This document shows positions 1 to 7,903 of a DNA stretch of 37,997 nucleotides, in pieces (position 1 is the first letter of the stretch; the number at the start of each line of letters is the position of its first letter). The notes beneath the pieces are model-generated. The model was given only the letters and a program-made list of their open reading frames with translations. It made no database searches and was not told where the DNA came from. A program made the position numbers and the translations under genes. Source of the DNA: Rhizobium sp. Root1203 (GTDB lineage: Bacteria; Pseudomonadota; Alphaproteobacteria; Rhizobiales; Rhizobiaceae); the NCBI RefSeq assembly GCF_001424945.1, contig NZ_LMCW01000029.1:428-38424 (forward strand), in the 5' to 3' direction.

Positions 1-81
1 ACAGCCATCATGCGAAAGCTCATCGTGCTCGCAAACGCACTGCTCCGAAACAATCGAAAATGGACCCCAAAACCTGCTTGA
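1..81 (+). mobile_element. IS110-family transposase, C-terminal end (partial)
   Basis: The window opens inside a reading frame that ends with a TGA at 79-81. The last 26 residues include MRKLIVLANALLR followed by WTPKPA, which resembles the usual C-terminus of IS110/IS1111-type transposases. These enzymes carry out site-specific transposition with a RuvC-like (DEDD) catalytic domain, and that domain lies outside the window. Only the tail is visible, so it cannot be judged whether the element is intact. Recognition rests on the terminal motif only. Confidence 0.7.
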
Positions 82-88
82 TCAAAAC

Positions 89-119
89 GGATACTCTAGT
101 TTTTACCCCTAGCGTATCC
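89..119. repeat. Imperfect inverted repeat just downstream of the transposase end
   Basis: GGATACtCTAG at 89-99 pairs with CTAGcGTATCC at 109-119, with one mismatch and a 9-base loop. It lies 8 bases after the transposase stop and no T-tract follows it. It may be part of the element's terminal or subterminal region rather than a terminator. Confidence 0.5.
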
Positions 120-255
120 ATTACGCAGAATTCCGCCGCGATGTCTGATGTAGGTCGCATTCACCGTGAACGCGACTACAATTCTTAGCCCTCATGGCTT
201 TGACCGTCAAATGGATGGATCTACGGCTTAGGCTCGTTTCCCAAAAGGAGGGGAA

Positions 256-360
256 CTAAACTCCGGTGATTGCGCCACTCTCCAGCTTGTCAGAGTCGCC
301 GAACCCCCGCAAATCGGGGACAATGACGGTGTGATTTCTGGCAAGAAGTGGAACGACCAC
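256..360 (-). pseudogene. Alpha/beta hydrolase fragment (epoxide hydrolase/dehalogenase type)
   Basis: Read on the minus strand, about 30 codons give PLLARNHTVIVPDLRGFGDSD. This is the strand-and-loop segment that follows the oxyanion region in epoxide hydrolase and haloacetate dehalogenase-like alpha/beta hydrolases. The frame ends in a stop at 256-258, far short of the roughly 290 residues of the family. The nucleophile elbow and the His are absent. It sits 8 bases beyond the stop of the minus-strand LysR gene, so it is a decayed downstream neighbour or an insertion scar. The bases between 120 and 255 show nothing I recognise. Confidence 0.6.
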
Positions 361-368
361 TACTTTGG

Positions 369-1271
369 CTAGAACAATTCGATCAGATGGTCCAGGAAGG
401 CGCGAACAGCCGGGTTGGTGCGGCGGCTTTCAGGCCAGACTGCCGTGATATTATGCCGCTCCACCGCGAAATCGGCCAAAACCGGGATCAACTCGCCGCG
501 CTTAACCCAGGGGCCGGCCATGAAGTCCGTAGCCATCCCGATACCCGCCCCTGCGGCGACCGTTGCTATGACGGCCTCACTTGCATCGACGACGATGCCG
601 GAGGGCGGCACGATTTCGACGTCCCGATTTCCGATGTAGAAAGGCCAACGGAACATCTGGCCAGTGTTCTGGTACCTCAGGTTGACCGTCTCGTGTTTGA
701 GCAGTTCATCCGGATGCCTCGGGGTGCCACTCCTGGAAAGATAATCCGGAGAAGCGTAGCAAGACAGCCGATGGGGCGAGAGCCGACGCGACAGAAGGCG
801 CGAGTCCGAAAGTTCGCCAATCCGGACGGCCAAATCGATCCCTTCTTTGGTGAGATCGATCAATTGGTCGCTTAATCGCAGGTCGATCGTCACCTTGGGG
901 TGGAGTTTACGGAACCGAGGGAGTGCAGGCGCAATGACATATACGCCGATCGGCAATGAGGCCGCGATTCGCAAAGTGCCCATAGGCTCCGCACGGGCGC
1001 TCTTCGCTGCTTGTTCTATTTCCTCCGCATCGCGCAACAGTCGCAGAGCTCGCCCATGCAGGTCTCGTCCCTCGTCCGTAAGGCTGAGCGAGCGTGTCGT
1101 GCGGATGAAGAGCGACACGCCGAGACGCCGCTCCAGTCGTTGAATGCTTTTACTAATCGCGGAAGGCGAGACAGACAGTGACTGAGCGGCGGCTGTATAG
1201 CTGCCGAGAGAGCCGGCGCGAGCAAACGCGATTAGTCCGGTCAAGCGATCAAAGCCGATTTGTTCCTTCAT
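369..1271 (-). CDS. LysR-family transcriptional regulator
   Basis: This 300-residue protein has the normal LysR length. The N-terminal winged helix-turn-helix spans about residues 8-67 (FARAGSLGSYTAAAQSLSVS, then AISKSIQRLERRLGVSLF). A periplasmic-binding-protein-like effector domain follows from about residue 90 to the end. It belongs to the large subgroup in which the wing reads RTTRSLSLTDEG. It is transcribed divergently from the oxidoreductase at 1358 across an 86-base gap, the usual arrangement for a LysR protein that controls its neighbour. The ligand cannot be inferred. The ATG at 1271 places the HTH at the expected distance. Confidence 0.9.
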   Translation of the reverse strand: MKEQIGFDRLTGLIAFARAGSLGSYTAAAQSLSVSPSAISKSIQRLERRLGVSLFIRTTRSLSLTDEGRDLHGRALRLLRDAEEIEQAAKSARAEPMGTLRIAASLPIGVYVIAPALPRFRKLHPKVTIDLRLSDQLIDLTKEGIDLAVRIGELSDSRLLSRRLSPHRLSCYASPDYLSRSGTPRHPDELLKHETVNLRYQNTGQMFRWPFYIGNRDVEIVPPSGIVVDASEAVIATVAAGAGIGMATDFMAGPWVKRGELIPVLADFAVERHNITAVWPESRRTNPAVRAFLDHLIELF

Positions 1272-1357
1272 GGCACTACTAAAGCGAACCGCAGCTTAAT
1301 TATCAACCCAGTCGGAAGTTCATATGTCTAGCCCATAAATTTTCATGCGAGGCTACG

Positions 1358-2374
1358 ATGAGTGAGATAATGAAAGCAGTGCAACTGCACGAATTCGGTG
1401 GCCCGGAGGTTCTACGTTACGAAGATGCTCCACGGCCCGGAGCGTCGGTTGGCGAAGTGCTTGTCCGGGTGCACGCGGCCGGTCTCAACCCGCCGGATCT
1501 TTATCTGCGGGACGGCTATCGGGCGCTGCCACCCGAATGGCAGCCCGAGGCGACTTTTCCAATGATCCTGGGGACGGATGTGTCGGGAATAGTCGCCGCA
1601 GTCGGGGACGACGTCACAGGATTCAGCGTCGGCGACGAGGTCTACTCAATGGTGCGGTTTCCGGATGACCTGATGAAAGGTAGCAGCGCGTATGCGGAAT
1701 ATGTCTGCGTCCCCGCGTCGGAGCTGGCATTGAAGCCTGCGGGGATCGATCATACGCAGGCCGCCGGTGCGCCGATGTCGCTGCTTACAGCTTGGCAGTT
1801 TCTGGTCGAACTTGGCCATGACGGAGCCAACCCGTTCCAGCCGTTCCCCCATGCGCCTGTGCCGCTCGACGGGAAGACGGTGCTGGTCAACGGAGCCGGT
1901 GGCGGTGTGGGACACCTGTTGGTTCAGGTGGCCAAGTGGAGAGGAGCACGTGTGATCGCAGTGGCCTCAGGCAAGCACGAGGCCCTTCTGCGCGACCTGG
2001 GCGCTGATCAATTCATCGACTATACGACGACTTCTCTTGAGACGATAGCACAGGCCGCGGACGTTGTGGTCGAAGCTGCGGGCGGCCCTAAGATGGAACG
2101 CTTCTTGGGTACCATTAAGCAGGGCGGAGCGCTCTTTCTGGTCAATCCTCTGGGTTTCTCGGGCCATGATGAAGCTGCGAGACGTGGGATCACCGTCTCA
2201 TCGACACAGGTCCGGTCTAATGGGGGACAATTGGCTATTGTTGGTGGACTTCTCAACAACGGCACAATTCGCGTAGCAATCGATAGCACCTATCCACTGG
2301 CGGAGGCTGCAGCTGCTCATCAGCGGGCTTCCCAAGGCAGCATCCAGGGCAAGATTGTCCTCATCGTCGACTGA
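1358..2374 (+). CDS. NADP-dependent quinone oxidoreductase-like MDR protein
   Basis: This 338-residue medium-chain dehydrogenase/reductase lacks the zinc-binding cysteines of true alcohol dehydrogenases. It starts MKAVQLHEFGGPEVLRY, which is typical of quinone oxidoreductases. The catalytic GroES-like domain covers about residues 1-125. The Rossmann dinucleotide motif is GAGGGVG at 179-185. Such enzymes reduce quinones or enones with NADPH in the cytoplasm. It is divergent from the LysR gene at 369-1271, which probably regulates it, and is followed after 62 bases by an ABM-domain protein. A weak GAGG lies upstream of the ATG. Confidence 0.88.
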   Translation: MSEIMKAVQLHEFGGPEVLRYEDAPRPGASVGEVLVRVHAAGLNPPDLYLRDGYRALPPEWQPEATFPMILGTDVSGIVAAVGDDVTGFSVGDEVYSMVRFPDDLMKGSSAYAEYVCVPASELALKPAGIDHTQAAGAPMSLLTAWQFLVELGHDGANPFQPFPHAPVPLDGKTVLVNGAGGGVGHLLVQVAKWRGARVIAVASGKHEALLRDLGADQFIDYTTTSLETIAQAADVVVEAAGGPKMERFLGTIKQGGALFLVNPLGFSGHDEAARRGITVSSTQVRSNGGQLAIVGGLLNNGTIRVAIDSTYPLAEAAAAHQRASQGSIQGKIVLIVD

Positions 2375-2436
2375 TCACCCATGGCTATGATGCACTGGCA
2401 GCCCAGCCATCGAGCCAACAACTGAAGGAATGCGTT

Positions 2437-2739
2437 TTGCTCATCGTCACAGGGTACATGCAAGTCGACCGTGCTGATCTGGCGCAATTTCTACGCGATC
2501 TGCAAGCGCTTGCGACGGCCACACGACAGCGTGTCGGGAACATCTCCTATTACGCTGCAGTGGATGATCCACAAGCCGGACGGTTGCTCATATCGGAGCG
2601 TTGGTCAGACCAATCCGCTCTTAGTGCGCATCTTGATGCTCCCGACACCGTCGCGTTCGTCCGTCGATGGCAGGGGCGGATGCGGGGAGAAATCCGAAAG
2701 TATGACGCCTCGAACGAACGCGACCTGACAGAGGTCTAG
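2437..2739 (+). CDS. Antibiotic biosynthesis monooxygenase (ABM)-domain protein
   Basis: This 100-residue protein begins MLIVTGYMQVDRADLAQF and contains ISYYAAVDDP, LLISERWSDQSALSAHL and a short helical end. This is the ferredoxin-like ABM fold of YgiN-type quinol monooxygenases and heme-degrading relatives. The start is TTG, chosen because GAAGGA lies 7 bases upstream and because the usual beta-strand begins immediately. It follows the quinone oxidoreductase in the same direction, so the pair may act on the same quinone or aromatic compound. This coupling is inferred from position only. Confidence 0.8.
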   Translation: MLIVTGYMQVDRADLAQFLRDLQALATATRQRVGNISYYAAVDDPQAGRLLISERWSDQSALSAHLDAPDTVAFVRRWQGRMRGEIRKYDASNERDLTEV

Positions 2740-2763
2740 GTTGAGCCGTCCGGCTTCTCTATC

Positions 2764-2985
2764 CAACAGTCCGCGCTTTAAGCCGCCTGCGCGGCGGTGC
2801 ACTCGGCGGGCGCGGGACTGCTGATCCGTGCTCAGTCCGAAGGTACGGCGCGTCCCGACATGAACGGAGACGACCTGTTTCGCTCGATTACGGCTCTGGG
2901 CTGGGCGGTCGACCAGCCCTCCTTCGCTCCGCGGGCCGATCATCTTGAAGGTCGGCAAGGCAGGGGCGTCGCCGGAGCGTTTTGA
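2764..2985 (+). pseudogene. TetR-family regulator, C-terminal remnant
   Basis: After a TAA at 2779-2781, the same frame reads AACAAVHSAGAGLLIRAQ, then GTARPDMNGDDLF and ITALGWAVDQPSF. This matches the ligand-domain end of TetR regulators of the kind that have 'GDDLL..VSGLAWAADQP'. No DNA-binding domain is present upstream, and the expected helical C-terminus is lost after about 2950. A GTG at 2797 could open a 62-codon frame, but such a product would be only a scrap. It lies between the ABM gene and the second LysR gene. Confidence 0.6.
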
Positions 2986-3043
2986 TCCGACCGGAACCGC
3001 GTACGAAATCCTCAGGACTCGTGCCTGCTTGGAGCCGGCACAT

Positions 3044-3997
3044 TCAAGAACGTGACGACTGCTTCAATCCAGCGGACATTTCCGATCCGATGATGTCCGT
3101 ACCGTGCCATAGCGCCTTCACCCGGTCTACGAACCATTTGCCAGCGGGTCCGGGAGGCTGCGCGGGCTGGTGGAACGCCGACATCGTCAGCATGTAGCCT
3201 GAGGGTGGCATGTCGTCGACATCGAGGACAGAAAGGGTGCCTTCGGAAAGATCTCTCTCGATCATGTGCAGCGGCATGCCGCCCCATCCGACGCCGTCCT
3301 TGAGGAAGGCGTGCTTGGTGGACAGGTCCGCCAGCCGCCAGGTCGCAGGCGATGCGACCGCGAAGTCTCGTCCGGATGTGAGGTCGGACCGATCCGTCAG
3401 TACGAGCTGGATATGCTTCGTCAGTTCCTGTCGGGGAATGCGGCCTTGAAACAGCGCAAGCGGATGCCGCGGCGAGGCGACCGCGATTAGCGGCAGTTCA
3501 CCCAGACGCTCGCTGACGAGGGACGGAAACGGCTGAGGCAGCGGCGGCAGGATGCCGAGGCTGCAGCGACCGTCCAAAACCGGCTGGTAGGCCGCGCCCA
3601 GACCTTCGACGAACAGCCGCAGCGGCGTCAGTGGAAACTGGTTCGCGAACTCCTTCGCGACCGCGCTGATGACTGAGGTCGGAAAGAAGACGTCGATGAC
3701 CACTGAAAGCTCCGTTTCGACGCCCGAGGTCATCGACCGTGCCCTCGCCTTCAGCGTGCCCACCCCGGCGACGATATTTCGGGCGTCGGCGAGCAGCAGC
3801 ACGCCCTGCGGCGTCAGGGCCGGGTATCGGCCCGATCGATCAAAGAGTGCGACGCCGATCTGATCCTCCAGCGCCCCGATCCATCCGCTGACAGCAGACT
3901 GCGCGCGGTTGAGCTTTCTGGCTGCGGCAGAGAAGCTGCCCTCATCCACTGCGGCGATGAACGTCCGCAACTGGTCAAGCGAAACACCCTCAATCAT
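3044..3997 (-). CDS. LysR-family transcriptional regulator
   Basis: This protein has 317 residues when started at the ATG at 3997, which has GGAG 8 bases upstream. A TTG two codons earlier is possible. The HTH is seen in SLDQLRTFIAAVDEGSFSAA and the following AVSGWIGALEDQIGVALFDRSGR (residues about 5-60), and an effector-binding domain fills the rest. It is divergent from the reductase/SRPBCC/SDR cluster starting at 4150. The 152-base gap contains a perfect interrupted palindrome suited to a LysR dimer. It probably regulates that cluster in response to a substrate or intermediate. Confidence 0.9.
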   Translation of the reverse strand: MIEGVSLDQLRTFIAAVDEGSFSAAARKLNRAQSAVSGWIGALEDQIGVALFDRSGRYPALTPQGVLLLADARNIVAGVGTLKARARSMTSGVETELSVVIDVFFPTSVISAVAKEFANQFPLTPLRLFVEGLGAAYQPVLDGRCSLGILPPLPQPFPSLVSERLGELPLIAVASPRHPLALFQGRIPRQELTKHIQLVLTDRSDLTSGRDFAVASPATWRLADLSTKHAFLKDGVGWGGMPLHMIERDLSEGTLSVLDVDDMPPSGYMLTMSAFHQPAQPPGPAGKWFVDRVKALWHGTDIIGSEMSAGLKQSSRS

Positions 3998-4021
3998 TGC
4001 CAACGCTCCATCTCAAAAACA

Positions 4022-4044
4022 GATATATTCCATCGCACTATATC
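4022..4044. promoter_or_regulatory. Perfect palindrome GATATA-N11-TATATC, candidate LysR operator
   Basis: GATATA at 4022-4027 is the exact reverse complement of TATATC at 4039-4044, with 11 bases between them. It lies 25 bases before the LysR start on one side and about 105 before the reductase start on the other. LysR proteins commonly bind interrupted dyads in such divergent gaps. Assignment to this LysR is inferred. Confidence 0.5.
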
Positions 4045-4149
4045 ACCTTCTCAGATGCATGGCCAAGGCCTATGTTGTGAGCACCGACCGACGCCGCGGA
4101 TCCTCCCCGGCATCTCGGTCAAGGAAAACGAAGTCGTCCAGGAGCAATT

Positions 4150-4752
4150 ATGACTTACGCGATTATTGGAAGTGGCAGTGTCGGCAGAGCTCTCGCGAGC
4201 CAGTTCGACCGCAGCGGCATTACCGTCGGCGTCGCAAACTCTCGTGGACGGGACGCGGCGGCGGCAGCACTCGCTGGATTGGGTAATGCGGTTTGTCCGC
4301 TTGGCCTCAAGGAAGCACTGGCCGCCGACGTCGTCATTCTCGCCATCCCCTTCCGGGCGCATCTCGAAGTCGCCAAAGCCGCTGCTGACTGGGAAGGCAA
4401 GATCGTCATCGATGTCACCAATGCATACGGCGTGCCGCTGTCCGACCTCGGCAACGAGCCTTCGTCTGCCGTGGTGGCGAAGTCGATGCCTGACGCGCAT
4501 CTCGTCAAGGCGTTCAATCACCTGCCCGCCCATCTTCTCGGAGAGGATCCGCGGACGGCCGCAGGCCGCCGGGTCATCTTTCTGTCGGGCGACGACGACC
4601 AGGCGGTGTCGACGGTTTCCGACATCGTTCATAGGCTCGGCTTCGCTCCCATAAACCTCGGAAGGATTGCGGAAGGCGGACGCCTCGTGCAGGCGCAGGA
4701 CAGGAGCTGGGCCCCGCTCATCTTCCAGGATCTGTTCAAGGCGGAGGCCTGA
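4150..4752 (+). CDS. NADPH-binding reductase of the F420-dependent NADP reductase-like family
   Basis: This 200-residue Rossmann protein starts MTYAIIGSGSVGRALASQF, with the dinucleotide motif GSGSVG at residues 7-12. It continues with VANSRG, where an NADP 2'-phosphate would be read, then VVILAIPF and VIDVTNAYG. This layout is that of the F420_oxidored superfamily, which in organisms without F420 includes NADPH-binding proteins of unknown substrate. AGGAG precedes the ATG. It leads a four-gene cluster (this gene, SRPBCC, SDR, SRPBCC) and its stop lies 3 bases before the next start, so the first two genes are probably translated together. Confidence 0.85.
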   Translation: MTYAIIGSGSVGRALASQFDRSGITVGVANSRGRDAAAAALAGLGNAVCPLGLKEALAADVVILAIPFRAHLEVAKAAADWEGKIVIDVTNAYGVPLSDLGNEPSSAVVAKSMPDAHLVKAFNHLPAHLLGEDPRTAAGRRVIFLSGDDDQAVSTVSDIVHRLGFAPINLGRIAEGGRLVQAQDRSWAPLIFQDLFKAEA

Positions 4753-4755
4753 GCC

Positions 4756-5247
4756 GTGTACGATCATGTCATCTGGCCGGATCGCTATGATCCCAAGATC
4801 TCGGCAATCTACGCGCTCAACGACATCGACGTGAAGGCGCCTGCCGAGGTGGTGTGGAAGCTGCTGATCGATGCCAGGAACTGGTATCGTTACTTCCCCG
4901 CCGAAGACCAGGTCGAAATCCTGTCAGGAGAGCAGGGTCTGGCGATGGGTACCCGATACAGCCGCGTGACTGTCGGCTACCCGATGAGCCTGTTCGTGAC
5001 GGAGTTCGTAGAAAACCGGAGGCTGGCCTGGGCGACCACGGTCGATGGCGACACGACAGGGTCCACCGCCTACCACGGCTGGGTCATCACGCCCACGCAG
5101 GACGGCTGCCACGTCCTGACCGAGGAGACACAGCAGGGCGAGTGGTTCCTCGACATGCTCGGACGTCGCCACCCCGGCGGTCTCTACCGCTACCACCAGG
5201 TTTGGGTCGAACGTCTTGCAGGCGCCGCGGAAGCGGCCATCGCCTGA
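4756..5247 (+). CDS. SRPBCC (START-like / polyketide cyclase) family protein, copy 1
   Basis: This 163-residue protein has the SRPBCC pattern: an early strand DIDVKAPAEVVWKLLID, then WYRYFPAEDQVEIL, a central sheet, and a long C-terminal helix. Members bind hydrophobic ligands in a deep cavity, and some act as cyclases or aromatases. The GTG start is 3 bases after the upstream stop. It resembles the second SRPBCC protein at 6195: both carry a 'W-V/I-ITPT..GCH...TEET-QG' segment, so they are probably paralogues. No catalytic residue can be named. Confidence 0.82.
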   Translation: MYDHVIWPDRYDPKISAIYALNDIDVKAPAEVVWKLLIDARNWYRYFPAEDQVEILSGEQGLAMGTRYSRVTVGYPMSLFVTEFVENRRLAWATTVDGDTTGSTAYHGWVITPTQDGCHVLTEETQQGEWFLDMLGRRHPGGLYRYHQVWVERLAGAAEAAIA

Positions 5248-5321
5248 TATCAACGCAGGAAACATACGGGATAGGTCCGTCGTGACCTCACCCGGATCAA
5301 TCTGAAAGGAAAAACGACATC

Positions 5322-6116
5322 ATGAAGATAGAACTCAAAGGCCGCAGAGCCGTCGTCACCGGCTCCACCGCCGGCATAGGATTCGCGATCGCGGAAGGAC
5401 TTGCACGTGCGGGCGCGTCGGTTGTGATCAACGGGCGTGGAGAAGAACGCGTCACCGCAGCGTTAAAGGAGCTCCGACTCCGTCTCCCGGAAGCAGAATT
5501 CACAGGCGTCGCCGCCGACCTGTCGACATTCGAAGGATCGTCTATTCTGGCGGGTCGGATCGCAGATGCCGACATCCTCGTAAACAATCTCGGGACGGCT
5601 CACATCAACGACTTCTTTGACCAGTCGGATGCCGAATGGCTTGACCTGTTCCAGCTCAACGTCATGAGCGGCGTTCGTGCCGCCCGGCACTACATGCCAG
5701 GGATGGTCCAGCGCCGCTGGGGTCGCGTCGTGTTCATCAGCAGCGAATCCGCCGTCAACATCCCGAGGGAGATGATCGACTACGGGATGACGAAGACGGC
5801 GCAGCTCTCCGTGTCTCGCGGCCTCGCCGAACTGGTCGGCGGGACCGGGGTGACGGTCAACTCGGTCCTGCCTGGTCCGACCCGCTCCGAGATCCTGGGC
5901 AACTGGATGGCCGCGACGGCGAGCGAGCAAGGGATCACCCAGGACGAGGCCGAACAGAACTTCCTGAAGACGATGCGGCCCACGACGCTCATCAACCGGT
6001 TCACCACGACCGACGAAGTCGCGAACATGGTCGTCTACGTCTGTTCGGAACAAGCATCCGGAACAACCGGGGCAGCGCTGCGCGTCGATGGCGGCGTAGT
6101 TCGGTCGATCGTCTGA
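5322..6116 (+). CDS. Short-chain dehydrogenase/reductase (SDR)
   Basis: This 264-residue classical SDR has the cofactor motif TGSTAGIG at residues 13-20, NNLG at 88-91, the active-site Asn113, Ser141 in FISSES, and Tyr154 and Lys158 in YGMTK. Arg40 after the second strand (NGRG) suggests NADP(H) preference. The enzyme would interconvert a carbonyl and an alcohol in the cytoplasm. It lies between two SRPBCC genes in the cluster controlled by the LysR protein at 3044. The substrate is unknown. An 'AAAGGA' about 10 bases upstream supports the ATG at 5322. Confidence 0.92.
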   Translation: MKIELKGRRAVVTGSTAGIGFAIAEGLARAGASVVINGRGEERVTAALKELRLRLPEAEFTGVAADLSTFEGSSILAGRIADADILVNNLGTAHINDFFDQSDAEWLDLFQLNVMSGVRAARHYMPGMVQRRWGRVVFISSESAVNIPREMIDYGMTKTAQLSVSRGLAELVGGTGVTVNSVLPGPTRSEILGNWMAATASEQGITQDEAEQNFLKTMRPTTLINRFTTTDEVANMVVYVCSEQASGTTGAALRVDGGVVRSIV

Positions 6117-6128
6117 TCCAACCTGCGA

Positions 6129-6166
6129 CCCTCCTATCGGCCATGACCATATGGCCGATAGGAGGG
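6129..6166. repeat. Perfect 16-bp stem hairpin between SDR and SRPBCC genes
   Basis: Bases 6129-6144 (starting CCCTCCTATCGG) are exactly complementary to 6151-6166, with a 6-base loop GACCAT. It starts 13 bases after the SDR stop and ends 28 before the next start. There is no T-tract, so it is not a standard intrinsic terminator. An mRNA-stability or processing element, or a protein-binding palindrome, is more likely. Confidence 0.75.
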
Positions 6167-6194
6167 TGAATGCTCAAAAACCTGAGGATATGGA

Positions 6195-6692
6195 ATGTTC
6201 GAAGTCATCAACTGGCCGGCGGATATGGCCCCCAGCCGCTCTCCGATCCACTTCACCAACGAGCTCGAGGTGGCGGTGTCGCCCACCACAATCTGGTGTC
6301 TCCTGACCGATCCGCTGTCCTGGCCGACCTACTATCCGGGCGTCTCCCACGTCGAACTCCTCGACGGACACGCAACCCTGCAGCTTGGCAGCCGCTTCGA
6401 GACCAATCTTGCGGGCCAGGACGTCGCGGCGTCGGTCGTCGAGTTCGAGCCGATGACGCGCATCGCGTGGGCTGGCGGTCCAAAGGCATCGCCGTCATCC
6501 AGAGCCCACCACGCGTGGATCATCACGCCGACCGAGCGAGGATGCCATCTCTGGACCGAAGAAACCATGCAGGGGCCGCTTTGGATCGATCTTGCGAAGG
6601 AGGCACCGGACATCTTTTGGCGAACGCACGAGAAGCTGCTTCGGGACCTCGCGGACGTCGCGGTCAGGCGGGAAGCTTCGGGGCAGAGCTAG
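6195..6692 (+). CDS. SRPBCC family protein, copy 2
   Basis: This 165-residue START-like protein has the strand-helix opening ELEVAVSPTTIWCLLTDPLSW, followed by YYPGVSHVELLDG and a C-terminal helix rich in Leu and Asp. It shares with the copy at 4756 the stretch around ITPTERGCHLWTEETMQG, which supports an in-cluster duplication with strong divergence. GAGGA precedes the ATG by 6-8 bases. It is the last gene of the cluster and is separated from the SDR gene by the strong hairpin at 6129. A ligand-binding or cyclase role is plausible, but the substrate is unknown. Confidence 0.8.
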   Translation: MFEVINWPADMAPSRSPIHFTNELEVAVSPTTIWCLLTDPLSWPTYYPGVSHVELLDGHATLQLGSRFETNLAGQDVAASVVEFEPMTRIAWAGGPKASPSSRAHHAWIITPTERGCHLWTEETMQGPLWIDLAKEAPDIFWRTHEKLLRDLADVAVRREASGQS

Positions 6693-7134
6693 AATGACAC
6701 CTGAACTCACTCGCCACCTCATTGTCGAAGCCATTGGCTGATCGCAGTCATTGCGACGGTCTGTCGGCGCCACCGTCGGACGGCAAGTGCAACCGTTCCA
6801 GCCCGTCCCGCCGCCAGTTGAAGCCATCTGCTTCGAACTGTTCAAGGAGACGTTCTAAGAAAGCATCGCCTTGTGAACGCGACCATGAGTCGGCCTCGAT
6901 TCTCGACACTCGATCGTTGCAGGACAGTCCACAGAAAACGGCGGATTATTTAAATAGCGCTCCCAAAACGGACAGGGCCATTTCCACCCCGAGCTGGACT
7001 TGGCTTGATATGGCAACCGGCAGCTTTCAGCGCTTACCGCAGGCTAAACCGTCGAGGTGGAGCCTTGCTCGTGGTCAACTGACAGATCTGACAAGCTATC
7101 TCGGGGAAATTGGATGGAAACGGATGGATAAATA
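6693..7134. other. Gene-free stretch
   Basis: These 442 bases carry open frames on both strands, but none has a recognisable domain or a convincing start. The longest plus-strand frame (6722-7135) is Ser/Arg/Lys-rich and looks non-coding. It could be the eroded 5' part of the winged-helix gene that follows, but I see no motif to prove that. Confidence 0.4.
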
Positions 7135-7356
7135 GTGCATGACAGTGCTTCAGGAATTATCCTCGCCGACATGCCGGAATTATCCGTCACATTGCTCGAG
7201 TTGGCCCGCGAGCACGGACGGATTACGGTCGCGGAGGCTGCCTGGATCACCGATGCAAGCCGTCACACGATCAAGGATCATCTCAAGGCACTCGTGGATC
7301 ACGGGCACCTCATCCTGCACGGTGCCGGCCGCGGCGCCTGGTACGGTCTTTCCTGA
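7135..7356 (+). CDS. Small winged-helix protein, possible orphan C-terminal domain
   Basis: This 73-residue frame has a GTG start. From residue 14 it reads as a winged helix: TLLELAREHGRITVAEAAWI, then DASRHTIKDHLKALVDHGHL and a wing with GAGRGAWYGL. Such a domain commonly ends larger proteins, for example some Fic/Doc or helicase-associated proteins, where it follows a catalytic part. Here no catalytic part is found upstream. It is therefore either a stand-alone small regulator or the surviving tail of a decayed gene. No good ribosome binding site precedes the GTG. Confidence 0.5.
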   Translation: MHDSASGIILADMPELSVTLLELAREHGRITVAEAAWITDASRHTIKDHLKALVDHGHLILHGAGRGAWYGLS

Positions 7357-7878
7357 TGAATCGGATGTCAGGCCATTTGAATGGGTCGCCTTGAAGGGAT
7401 GTAAACCTCCAACCTATGCACTTATTCATTACAGAGCATGACTAAGTCTCCGTATTGATTGGATGGGCGCTCATCTTCATCTCATTCGGGTGCCGTCTTG
7501 GAAACGCTCTTTCGACCTTGCCACTGCCGCGCGCCCGCTCGGTGAACGCGTCTGGTTCGCCACCGAACGCGACGAGAACGGTGGTTGGCGAACGCGGCGG
7601 GGCCGAGTACGTTCTTCACGACGTTCATGACGCAGCAGGTGGACGTGTGACCGACGAACGTTGCAGCGTAAGCTTGTTCGCAACGCGACCGAGCGGATGA
7701 ACAGCCCGACTATCTTAACCGCACGACCACCGTAGGCTGCGTCGCTAGCCGGTTCAAATCGCGTAAAGCTTCAACAGGGTTCGCGGACGTAATACCGCCG
7801 GCCCTCGTCGATTTGCTCGAGAACGCACGGGGGATTTTGCGGAAGCACGGAAGCCGTTCCAGGCAGTCTTGCGAATCG
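7357..7878. other. Gene-free stretch
   Basis: About 520 bases separate the winged-helix gene from the ArsR operator. A frame from about 7462 (MGAHLHLIRVPSWKRSFDLA) looks codon-like for 50 residues and then stops. I recognise no family in it. No tRNA, terminator or repeat was seen. Confidence 0.4.
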
Positions 7879-7896
7879 CATAAGTGTGTGCTTATG
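7879..7896. promoter_or_regulatory. Inverted repeat CATAAG-N6-CTTATG, candidate ArsR operator
   Basis: CATAAG at 7879-7884 and CTTATG at 7891-7896 form an exact dyad ending 7 bases before the ATG of the ArsR-type gene at 7904. ArsR/SmtB proteins typically bind AT-rich dyads overlapping their own promoter, so autoregulation is likely. The assignment is inferred from position. Confidence 0.55.
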
Positions 7897-7903
7897 TGTA
7901 GTC

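Noticed and set aside
6722..7135. Open frame of 137 codons on the plus strand before the winged-helix gene
   Set aside because: Composition is Ser/Arg/Lys-rich without any domain, no ribosome site is seen, and the frame simply abuts the next start.
7462..7629. Short codon-like frame starting MGAHLHLIRVPSW
   Set aside because: It ends after about 55 codons with an Arg-rich tail, no family is recognised and no ribosome site precedes it.
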